DNA of 10,804 bases from Salegentibacter sp. GTDB lineage: Bacteria; Bacteroidota; Bacteroidia; Flavobacteriales; Flavobacteriaceae. The position numbers and the translations under genes are program-made. Every line of letters starts with the position of its first letter. Position 1 is the first letter of the stretch. A model generated the notes under the pieces. The model worked only from the letters and a program-made list of their open reading frames with translations. It did no database searches and was not told the origin of the DNA. The stretch lies in assembly GCA_024635815.1 (NCBI GenBank), contig JAGXIG010000035.1, positions 1 to 10,804 of the forward strand, read 5' to 3'. Positions 1 to 6,382 of this stretch are shown here, piece after piece.

Positions 1-194
1 ATCCTGGGGCCGGGCGCACTTAGCTCGATCTCACAAATCTTTGATTTTCCTGTAGAGTCATTTTCTTCTTTAAAGAATACTTCGGCTTTTATAAGCCAGT
101 CATATTTATCTAATAGTTTATTTAAATTGTTTGATACATTTTGGGTTAAATCTTCACTTCCTTTTGTTTTTATAAACTGAATATTGATGAGCAT
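1..194 (-). CDS. hpf: Ribosome hibernation-promoting factor, HPF/RaiA family (partial, C-terminus beyond left edge)
   Basis: Translating the minus strand from the ATG at 194-192 gives 64 open codons that run off the left edge. The fragment begins MLINIQFIK and has the HPF/RaiA pattern: a short first beta strand, a helix of the type LTQNVSNNLNKLLDKYDW, then a strand EVFFKEEN and the strand CEIELSAPGPR. That last segment closely resembles flavobacterial HPF-like proteins as I remember them. Family members bind the 30S decoding region and inactivate or dimerise ribosomes in starvation or stress. The family is normally about 100 aa, so roughly a third to a half is missing here because of the window edge, not through truncation of the gene. 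It lies 91 bp downstream of a 146-aa gene on the same strand, and that gap holds its own promoter-like box and a Crp/Fnr-like dyad. I cannot tell a short HPF from a longer variant because the C-terminus is absent. Confidence 0.82.
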   Translation of the reverse strand, partial: MLINIQFIKTKGSEDLTQNVSNNLNKLLDKYDWLIKAEVFFKEENDSTGKSKICEIELSAPGPR

Positions 195-218
195 TTTAGT
201 AGGTTTTAAAAGTTTACT

Positions 219-261
219 CAAAGTTAGTTTTAAGCCTCTTTCAAAAATATGATGAGGGTCA
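219..261 (-). promoter_or_regulatory. Promoter of hpf: TAnnTTTG -7 box plus Crp/Fnr-like dyad
   Basis: On the minus strand a perfect -7 box TAACTTTG occupies 226-219. The dyad TGAC-CCTC-ATCA occupies 261-250 and is followed by TA. The gap between dyad and box is 23 nt, identical to the arrangement upstream of the 4-TM/ppsA operon. A start site near 214 would give a leader of about 20 nt and place the dyad centre near -41. The core TGA-N6-TCA spacing is that of Crp/Fnr-family operators (consensus TTGAT-N4-ATCAA). No TTG lies at the usual -33 distance (the nearest TTTG is only 15 bp above the box), which fits an activator-dependent promoter. The box and dyad are seen; the identity of the regulator is inferred. 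Confidence 0.6.
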
Positions 262-285
262 CTTTGATTTAGATTGGTGCTATTT

Positions 286-726
286 CTAATTTAATTCTGT
301 AAGTTTTTCAGTGTCTTTTATAAACTCGGTTATTTTGAAAAGCGCTAACCTGTTTAACCTGAAAGCTTTTACAAAACTTGCGATCTCGTCTTCCAGATGT
401 TCGTGTTCCAATCTAAAAACCCTGGAATCCTCAATTTTTTCCAGGATCATTTTACCTATTTGCTCCCTATGCTTATCGGTTTTCTCCAATAGATCTTCAC
501 AGCGCTCTCTCAACTTTAAAAGTTCATTTTTCATTTTTGAAGCCATTCTGTAATTTTCGTCTTTATCTATCCAGATAAAATAGCTATCTAAAAGTTTATG
601 CAGAAAACTGAGATCGTCCCTGAAAAAATGCAGATCTGAATTCCAGTGTTTGGTAAGTGCATAGAGCTGCTCCATATTGGCTTCGGCAATAAAATCACCT
701 TTCGGCCTTTTCCTTATACTTTCCAT
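286..726 (-). CDS. Hypothetical helical protein, 146 aa
   Basis: I do not recognise this family. The protein is soluble and rich in charged residues, with no signal peptide or membrane segment. It reads as about four amphipathic helices (roughly residues 15-55, 57-82, 83-120 and 122-143), so an up-and-down bundle or coiled coil is likely. Histidines and acids recur at helical spacing (H27, H33, H43, H86, H108, H110, with D/E nearby, for example LEHEHLEDE at 106-114). That could suggest metal binding or simply a charged bundle. There is one cysteine (C76). It lies 78 bp after the ATPase stop and 91 bp before hpf, all on the same strand, and the gap above it contains a weaker copy of the dyad promoter seen before hpf. 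The context suggests a stress-associated accessory protein; no function can be assigned. The ATG at 726-724 is the first available start and fits the upstream promoter spacing. Confidence 0.75.
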   Translation of the reverse strand: MESIRKRPKGDFIAEANMEQLYALTKHWNSDLHFFRDDLSFLHKLLDSYFIWIDKDENYRMASKMKNELLKLRERCEDLLEKTDKHREQIGKMILEKIEDSRVFRLEHEHLEDEIASFVKAFRLNRLALFKITEFIKDTEKLTELN

Positions 727-748
727 AATTAAAAGTTTTATAATCTCC

Positions 749-791
749 TGAAATTAAGACAAATCGACCTAAAAAAGTATGATTTCCGTCA
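749..791 (-). promoter_or_regulatory. Weak candidate promoter of the 146-aa gene: Crp/Fnr-like dyad with degenerate -7 box
   Basis: On the minus strand TGAC-GGAA-ATCA lies at 791-780, followed by TAC. Exactly 23 nt further on, at 756-749, is TAATTTCA, which matches TAnnTTTG at 4 of 6 fixed positions. The dyad centre lies 59.5 bp before the ATG, against 61.5 and 62.5 at the two stronger sites. An alternative -7 box, TCGATTTG at 767-760, is a better match but sits at a different distance. The shared geometry is the reason to list it. Read-through from the ATPase gene is equally possible, since no terminator is visible in the gap. Confidence 0.35.
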
Positions 792-804
792 GTCTTAAAT
801 AAGA

Positions 805-3432
805 TCAATTAGCTAATTTTAAACGTTTTAATATTTGTGATATTAGCAATGAAGCAGCGCCAAAAACAATTATTACAACAAAATGATTAGCCGAAAGCGG
901 AACCAGGGACAAAGCCTCAGCCATTACAGGGATATGGTAAACAAGCACCATAATTAAGATCGAAAAAACTAAAGATGCCCAAACCCAGGGATTCGCAGTT
1001 ACTTCATTTTTCAAAAAGGATATTTTTCGTCTTGGAAGGTTAAAGACATTTAACAACTGGCCTAAAATAAGGGTGTAAAAAGCAATATTATTTACCAAAA
1101 TTGAACTTAATCCCATTTTAAAATGGGTGTAAGCCACCACTCCTATCACCGCCACTGTAATACTCAAGCCATACAAAACTGTGGCAGTCCAAAGTTTTTT
1201 AGTAAGAATAGGCTCTTTTGGATCCCTTGGAGGATCTTTCATGATGTTTGGATCTCCTTTCCCCACACCAAGGGCTAAAGCCGGGAAAACATCGGTTATT
1301 AGGTTTAGAAAAAGAATTTGAAGCGGAAGCAGGGGCATTGGTAAATTACTCAGGGAAGCCAATGCTACTGAAATTATCTCTGCCAGGTTACAGGAAAGTA
1401 AGAAGATCACAAACTGCCTGATATTCTCAAAAATGGTTCGCCCCTGTCTTATTGCAAGTTCTGTAGACGTGAATTTATCGTCCATTAAAATTACATCGGC
1501 AACTTCTTTAGCGGCTTCTGTTCCACGAATTCCCATCGCAATGCCAATATCAGCTTTCTTAAGAGCGGGGGCATCGTTTACACCATCGCCCAACATTCCC
1601 ACGATCGCCTTATTTTTCTGGTAAAATTCTACCAGATTCAGTTTTTGGCCGGGAACCATTCTGGCAAAGATTCCGGCTTGCATTATTGTTTTTTGTCGGT
1701 CTTTGGTTAGCGTAGCTATTTCTTCAAGATCTGATCCGTGCACCACCATTTCTTCCGGCGCATCTACGGCAATTAACCCGATTTCTTCTCCGATTTTCCT
1801 CGCGGTATCAGGATGATCTCCGGTAACCATGACCACTCTTATTCCGGCGTTTTTATAGGTTTCAATAGCTTTTTTGATATCTTTCCTTGGCGGATCTAAA
1901 AATCCCAGAATCCCAACGAAAGTAAGATTCTCCATTAAAGTTTCATATTCCGGTTTTTCTTTACTTTCTCTGAACGCAAACGCCAGAACCCGCATTCCTT
2001 CGGCTGCGATTAGTTTTGCCTGTTGCTGCCATTTTTCTTTATCCTGAAATTCTTTGGGCCCTTCTTCGGTTAAAACTAAACTACAGGAATCCAGTAAAGC
2101 CTCCAACGCTCCTTTAACGCATATTAAATATTCACTTTCAAAATCATGTAAAGTGGCCATCTTTTTGATCTCAGCATCAAACGGAACCTCGAGTATTTTG
2201 GGATATTTTCCCTGAAGTTCTTTATAATCAAATCCCATTTCCGCAGCGAATTCAACTAAAGCGATCTCTACAGCATCCCCCGTGAATCCGCCATTTTTTA
2301 ATTTTGAATTATTACATAAACTGCCTATGAGTATCAGTTTTTCAAAAGCAAGGTCTTCTTTGAAATTTGCGGCTTTGGTAGCAGGAAATTCTGAAGTACC
2401 CAACACCACATGATGAACGCTCATTTGATTTTCAGTAAGCGTGCCAGTCTTATCGGTACAGATTATCCCGGTTTCCCCCAGCGTTTGAACCGCTTCTAAT
2501 TTTTTGATCACCACATTCCTTTTTGAAAGTCGAAGCATGCCCCTGGCAAGTGCGATAGTAGCGACAATAGGCAAACCTTCCGGAATGGCAGCTACAGCCA
2601 GCGCGATCCCGGTTTTAATCATTAGCATTAAATCTTTGCCCTGAAAATAGCCGGTTGCTACAATGAGAATAGCGAGAATTAAAGTAAGCCAAATAAGCCA
2701 CCTGCTTAACTTTGCTAGCTTTTTTTCTAAAGGCGTACTTTCTTTTTTAGCGCTACTGGTTAGTTCGCTAATGCGGCCAATTTCTGTTTCAATTCCTGTA
2801 GCAATCACAATTGCTTTGGACTTTCCTCTAACCGCAATGGTACCTTTGTAAAGCATATTATTTCGGTTCGCCAATGGAACTTTATCTGGCAGCGATTCAA
2901 TATTTTTTTCTATTTGATTGCTTTCCCCGGTGAGGATCGCTTCTTTTACCGCAAAACTTTCGGTTTCTAGCATACGGCAATCCGCAGGAATAACATCACC
3001 ACTTTCCAGGATTACAATGTCCCCGGGAACCAATCCTGTCGCTTTAATGTGTTTCTCCTTTCCATCACGCAAAACATTAGCCTGGGTTTCTACCATTTTT
3101 TGCAAAGCCTCTACCGAGCGAATTGCCTGCCACTCCATAAAAAAACCTATAAGGACGGTAATGAGAATCACTATTAAAACGGCCGTGCCTTCCAGCCACT
3201 CACCAAAGAAATACGCCAGGGCCATCGCAGCAGCTAGAATATAAATTATGGGATCAAGAAATTGCTCTAAAAATATGAGTCCGATATTTTTAGACTTGGC
3301 CGCCTTTAAACGGTTAGGGCCATGTTTTTTTAATCCTGCAGCAACTTCAGAGGCAGTTAATCCTTTATCGGGATCTACCTTAAATTCTGAAAGGATTTTT
3401 TCAGCGGGGATGGCGTGCGGATCTTTCAACAT
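805..3432 (-). CDS. Cation-translocating P-type ATPase, P2A (Ca2+-pump-like)
   Basis: A complete 875-aa type II P-type ATPase of the cytoplasmic membrane that couples ATP hydrolysis to cation transport. Visible domains in order: N-terminal cation-ATPase segment (about 5-45); M1-M2 (56-99); actuator domain with TGES at 168-171; M3-M4 with PEGLP at 284-288; phosphorylation motif DKTGT with Asp327; nucleotide domain with KGA (Lys440); TGD at 537-539; hinge GDGVNDAP at 615-622; then M5-M10 to about 868. Ion-site residues match SERCA: E285 in M4 (E309), N682 and E685 in M5 (N768, E771), N710, T713 and D714 in M6 (N796, T799, D800). The M8 acidic residue (E908) appears to be replaced, with Q792 nearby. 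Ca2+ export is therefore the best guess; Mn2+ or another cation is possible. It starts only 10 bp after the ppsA stop, so it is almost certainly co-transcribed with it. Confidence 0.93.
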   Translation of the reverse strand: MLKDPHAIPAEKILSEFKVDPDKGLTASEVAAGLKKHGPNRLKAAKSKNIGLIFLEQFLDPIIYILAAAMALAYFFGEWLEGTAVLIVILITVLIGFFMEWQAIRSVEALQKMVETQANVLRDGKEKHIKATGLVPGDIVILESGDVIPADCRMLETESFAVKEAILTGESNQIEKNIESLPDKVPLANRNNMLYKGTIAVRGKSKAIVIATGIETEIGRISELTSSAKKESTPLEKKLAKLSRWLIWLTLILAILIVATGYFQGKDLMLMIKTGIALAVAAIPEGLPIVATIALARGMLRLSKRNVVIKKLEAVQTLGETGIICTDKTGTLTENQMSVHHVVLGTSEFPATKAANFKEDLAFEKLILIGSLCNNSKLKNGGFTGDAVEIALVEFAAEMGFDYKELQGKYPKILEVPFDAEIKKMATLHDFESEYLICVKGALEALLDSCSLVLTEEGPKEFQDKEKWQQQAKLIAAEGMRVLAFAFRESKEKPEYETLMENLTFVGILGFLDPPRKDIKKAIETYKNAGIRVVMVTGDHPDTARKIGEEIGLIAVDAPEEMVVHGSDLEEIATLTKDRQKTIMQAGIFARMVPGQKLNLVEFYQKNKAIVGMLGDGVNDAPALKKADIGIAMGIRGTEAAKEVADVILMDDKFTSTELAIRQGRTIFENIRQFVIFLLSCNLAEIISVALASLSNLPMPLLPLQILFLNLITDVFPALALGVGKGDPNIMKDPPRDPKEPILTKKLWTATVLYGLSITVAVIGVVAYTHFKMGLSSILVNNIAFYTLILGQLLNVFNLPRRKISFLKNEVTANPWVWASLVFSILIMVLVYHIPVMAEALSLVPLSANHFVVIIVFGAASLLISQILKRLKLAN

Positions 3433-3442
3433 TTCTTAGTGT

Positions 3443-5809
3443 TTACCGCCTGCCTTCAGCCTGATTAATATTCTCTATTCCTTTTAAAAGCGCATCAGGA
3501 TTAAAGGAAATGCTGCTTATTTTTTCATTTACTAAAAAAGAAGCGAATTCGGGAAAATCGCTGGGTGCCTGCCCACAAAGGCCTATTTTCTTCCCGGCTT
3601 TGCGGGCTTTTTGTATTGCGGTAGCAATCATTTCTTTTGCAGCTGCATTATTTTCATCAAATACATCAACCATTAATTCTGAATCGCGATCAACCCCAAG
3701 GGTTAACTGGGTAAGGTCGTTGGAGCCAATAGAAAATCCATCAAAAAATTCAGCAAATTTCTCAAGGAGAATTACATTAGACGGAATTTCAACCATCATA
3801 TAAATTTCGAGGGAATTTTTTCCTCGTTCCAGACCGAATTCTTTCATTAAATCGATCACACTTTTCGCTTCATTTACGGTTCTACAAAAAGGGATCATCA
3901 CTTTTAAATTCTCAAGGCCCATTTCTTCCCGAACCCTTTTAATGGCTTTGCATTCCAGTTCAAAAGCCTCTTTGTAATTGGGGTGATAATAACGTGACGC
4001 ACCTCTAAAACCAAGCATAGGATTTTCTTCTAAGGGCTCAAATTGGCGACCTCCTATTAAGTTCGCATATTCGTTACTTTTAAAATCACTAAGCCTCACA
4101 ATTACTTCTTTAGGAGAAAAAGCAGCGGCCATTACGGCAATTCCACGGGATAATTCTTCTACAAAAAAATCACGTTTATCTTTATACTGCCAGGTTAGTT
4201 CTTCAATGATCTTTTTTGCAGCCTTTTCTTTAACCTTATCATAGTTAACCAATGCCATCGGGTGGATTTTCACCTTATGGGTAATAATGAATTCCATACG
4301 CAATAAACCCACTCCATTATTGGGATAAAAAGAAAGCTGAAAAGCCCTGTCCGGATCTGAAAGAATAAATTTAGCTTCGGTCTTTGGCAGGGAAATCTTT
4401 CCAAAATCAATTTCATTTGTATTAAACTCCAGGGCACCTTTATATACAAAACCGGTTTTTCCTTCGCAGGAAACGGTAATCATTTCACCATCTTTTATCT
4501 TCTCAGTAGCATCATTGGTTCCCACAATTGCGGGAACTCCAAGCTCTCGAGCAACAATTGCCGCGTGACTTGTTCGGCCACCTCTTTCAGTTACCACTGC
4601 TACTGCTAATTTTAATAATGGATCCCAATCTGGACTCGTGTTATTGGTGATTAGAATTTCACCAGGATTCAATTTATGTCCTTCCTCCGGCGATTTTAAG
4701 TACCTGGCTTTTCCGGTTGCGATGCTGGAACCAATGGCGCTTCCACTGGTAAGGATTTCCCCTTTTTCTTTTAGATGGTATTCTATATAAAATCTTTTAT
4801 CTTCGTCTTTATGCACTGTTTCTGGTCGGGCCTGGGTAATAAAAAGCTCGTTCGTTAACCCGTCTTTTGCCCACTCCACATCCATTGGGCGACTGTAATG
4901 CTTTTCGATTAGTAAAATCCACCGGGAAAGTTTAATCACCTCCTCATCACTCAAAACAAAACTATCCTGTTTTTCGAGCGGAGTTTCAATATTCACGGTG
5001 GAAGAATGGCCACTGGATTCGGCGTAAACCATAGAGAGTTCTTTATGACCCAGTGTTTTCTGAATAATAGGGTTTTCAGCTTTCCCTATCATAGGTTTAA
5101 AAACATCAAATTCATCGGGGTTCACCAATCCCTGCACAATATTTTCCCCCAAGCCCCAAACTCCGGAAATATGAATAATATTCCTAAAACCTGATTCAGG
5201 TTCCAGGCTAAAACCAATTCCGGAGCAACTAATATCTGATCGTACCATTTTTTGAACACCCACAGAAAGTGCTACGTCGTGATGTAGAAACCCCTTGTCT
5301 TCCCTGTATTTGATAGCACGGTTGGTATACAGGGAAGCAAAACAATCTTTAACCGCGTTAAGCAAAGCCTCTGAACCTTTAATATTCAAAAAAGTATCGT
5401 GCTGGCCTGCGAAACTCGCATTGGGCAAATCTTCGGCAGTGGCACTGCTTCTAACAGCAACCTGTATATCTTCTTCTTCTCCCAGCTCCCGGTAGGCCGA
5501 AATAATTTCTTCGGAAAAATCATCAGAAAAATTGCCTGATAAAATTAGCCCCCTGGCTTCAGCGCCAATATTGCTTAAGTTTTCAAAATTTTTCCGATTC
5601 AGTTTTTTTAGCAGATTTTTTATTTTTTCTTCAATATTATTCGACTTTAAAAAAGTCCAGAAGGCTTCAGAAGTAGTTGCGAAACCATCTGGTACCAAAA
5701 CACCTTCCGAAGATAATTCGTTATACATTTCGCCAAGAGAAGCGTTTTTCCCACCTACCTCAGCTACGTTCTTTATTGTAAGTTCCCTAAATTTTTTAAT
5801 GAATTTCAT
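3443..5809 (-). CDS. ppsA: Phosphoenolpyruvate synthase (pyruvate, water dikinase)
   Basis: Converts pyruvate, ATP and water to PEP, AMP and phosphate in the cytosol, the entry to gluconeogenesis from pyruvate. Its 788 aa match the roughly 790 aa typical of PpsA. Visible domains: N-terminal ATP-binding domain (about 10-330) with VGGKNASLGEM at 18-28, VAVRSSATAEDLP at 117-129, SFAGQHDTFLN at 132-142 and ITQARPET at 324-331; the swivelling phosphohistidine domain with GGRTSHAAIVARELG at 410-424, where His415 is the phosphorylated residue; and the C-terminal PEP/pyruvate TIM barrel with ENPMLGFRG at 595-603, MVEIPSN at 672-678, GSNDLTQLTLGVDRD at 695-709 and LCGQAPSD at 744-751, where Cys745 is the catalytic acid/base. 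All key residues are present. It sits 11 bp after the 4-TM gene and 10 bp before the ATPase gene. PEP synthesis also makes AMP, so coupling with ribosome hibernation suggests a starvation or oxygen-limitation setting. Confidence 0.95.
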   Translation of the reverse strand: MKFIKKFRELTIKNVAEVGGKNASLGEMYNELSSEGVLVPDGFATTSEAFWTFLKSNNIEEKIKNLLKKLNRKNFENLSNIGAEARGLILSGNFSDDFSEEIISAYRELGEEEDIQVAVRSSATAEDLPNASFAGQHDTFLNIKGSEALLNAVKDCFASLYTNRAIKYREDKGFLHHDVALSVGVQKMVRSDISCSGIGFSLEPESGFRNIIHISGVWGLGENIVQGLVNPDEFDVFKPMIGKAENPIIQKTLGHKELSMVYAESSGHSSTVNIETPLEKQDSFVLSDEEVIKLSRWILLIEKHYSRPMDVEWAKDGLTNELFITQARPETVHKDEDKRFYIEYHLKEKGEILTSGSAIGSSIATGKARYLKSPEEGHKLNPGEILITNNTSPDWDPLLKLAVAVVTERGGRTSHAAIVARELGVPAIVGTNDATEKIKDGEMITVSCEGKTGFVYKGALEFNTNEIDFGKISLPKTEAKFILSDPDRAFQLSFYPNNGVGLLRMEFIITHKVKIHPMALVNYDKVKEKAAKKIIEELTWQYKDKRDFFVEELSRGIAVMAAAFSPKEVIVRLSDFKSNEYANLIGGRQFEPLEENPMLGFRGASRYYHPNYKEAFELECKAIKRVREEMGLENLKVMIPFCRTVNEAKSVIDLMKEFGLERGKNSLEIYMMVEIPSNVILLEKFAEFFDGFSIGSNDLTQLTLGVDRDSELMVDVFDENNAAAKEMIATAIQKARKAGKKIGLCGQAPSDFPEFASFLVNEKISSISFNPDALLKGIENINQAEGRR

Positions 5810-5820
5810 AATCTTATTTT

Positions 5821-6207
5821 TTAGTATAACACGAGTCCATAGCCCATATTCAGTAGGAAAATGCCTAAAAGAAATAGCAGCACATAAATAACCTGTACAA
5901 ATTTGAGGTTAAGCACTGTAAGTTTTCGGGTGGTAGGTTCAGGGAAAATAAAAAGTCCAAGGCCTATAAAAAGTGAGGTCCAACCGAGGGCGGTAATTAT
6001 AAATTCCCAGCCCAGTTCCCATATATTGTGAAAAAGAATGTTGAGCAAGCCTATAATTATCGCGGCGAAGGCAGCTAAAATCAAAAATTTTTGATCTCTC
6101 AAATCTTTAAAGATCTGTTGTATTCGCCTGGGATTAAAACTCAGTACAAAAAAGAAAATAAGGAGATACCAACCCCAGAATTTAGCGAGAAATAAGGAAG
6201 CATCCAT
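5821..6207 (-). CDS. Small 4-TM membrane protein, function unknown
   Basis: A 128-aa hydrophobic protein with four likely membrane helices, about residues 5-23, 40-60, 67-88 and 103-122. A basic loop (RRIQQIFKDLRDQK, 27-40) follows helix 1, and a short basic loop around TTRK (92-95) precedes helix 4, which puts both positive loops on the cytoplasmic side with both termini outside. The segment HNIWELGWEFIITALGW (60-76) followed by GLGLFIFPE (82-90) resembles a widespread uncharacterised family of about 130-aa proteins with an HN-x-W ... W ... GW ... G ... FP signature; this is from memory. There is no catalytic motif and no cysteine. It is the first gene of the ppsA/ATPase operon (11 bp to ppsA), directly downstream of the strongest dyad promoter. 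A role beside the ion pump is conceivable but not shown. Confidence 0.8.
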   Translation of the reverse strand: MDASLFLAKFWGWYLLIFFFVLSFNPRRIQQIFKDLRDQKFLILAAFAAIIIGLLNILFHNIWELGWEFIITALGWTSLFIGLGLFIFPEPTTRKLTVLNLKFVQVIYVLLFLLGIFLLNMGYGLVLY

Positions 6208-6232
6208 CTTTTACAAGAATTGATTATACTCT

Positions 6233-6275
6233 CAAATTTAGCCTGAACAGAAAGATTTTAATATGATAAATATCA
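6233..6275 (-). promoter_or_regulatory. Promoter of the 4-TM/ppsA/ATPase operon: TAnnTTTG box and Crp/Fnr-like dyad
   Basis: On the minus strand a perfect -7 box TAAATTTG lies at 6240-6233. Twenty-three nt upstream is the perfect dyad TGAT-ATTT-ATCA (6275-6264), followed by TAT. With a start site near 6228 the dyad centre falls at about -41.5, the class II activator position of Crp/Fnr proteins, and the leader is about 20 nt. The dyad matches the Fnr consensus TTGAT-N4-ATCAA at all eight inner bases; only the two outermost bases differ (C and T). No TTG -33 element is seen at the usual distance, consistent with dependence on an activator. The start site and regulator are inferred. Confidence 0.65.
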
Positions 6276-6319
6276 GTTGGTTAACTATTAATGATGAAAA
6301 CCCTTATCCCAAACTGTTA

Positions 6320-6327
6320 GACTTTTG
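6320..6327 (+). promoter_or_regulatory. Possible -7 box of the antiporter gene
   Basis: GACTTTTG matches TAnnTTTG at 5 of 6 fixed positions and would give a leader of about 50 nt before the ATG at 6383. No clear -33 TTG is found. The dyad at 6264-6275 would lie near -62 relative to this promoter, which is a class I activator position, so it could serve both divergent genes. Weak evidence. Confidence 0.3.
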
Positions 6328-6356
6328 CAAAAAACCAAAAGCCTTAAAAAAGGATC

Positions 6357-6373
6357 AATTAAAATCTTTAATT
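6357..6373. repeat. AT-rich inverted repeat in the antiporter leader
   Basis: AATTAAA-ATC-TTTAATT is a perfect 7-bp inverted repeat with a 3-bp centre, ending 9 bp before the antiporter ATG. It could be an operator or a weak hairpin that affects translation initiation. In DNA this AT-rich it may also be chance. Confidence 0.3.
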
Positions 6374-6382
6374 TTATAAGGG

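Noticed and set aside
795..806. Short palindrome TCTTA-TT-TAAGA at the end of the ATPase gene, as a terminator.
   Set aside because: The stem is only 5 bp and AT-rich, with no adjacent T-run; too weak to call.
2918..3244. Long antisense open frames opposite the ATPase gene (and similar ones opposite ppsA and the hydrolase).
   Set aside because: They are mirror frames of conserved genes, with compositions unlike real proteins and no promoter or ribosome-binding signal.
6342..6353. CCTT-AAAA-AAGG hairpin upstream of the antiporter.
   Set aside because: The stem is 4 bp and the loop is within A-rich sequence; expected by chance.
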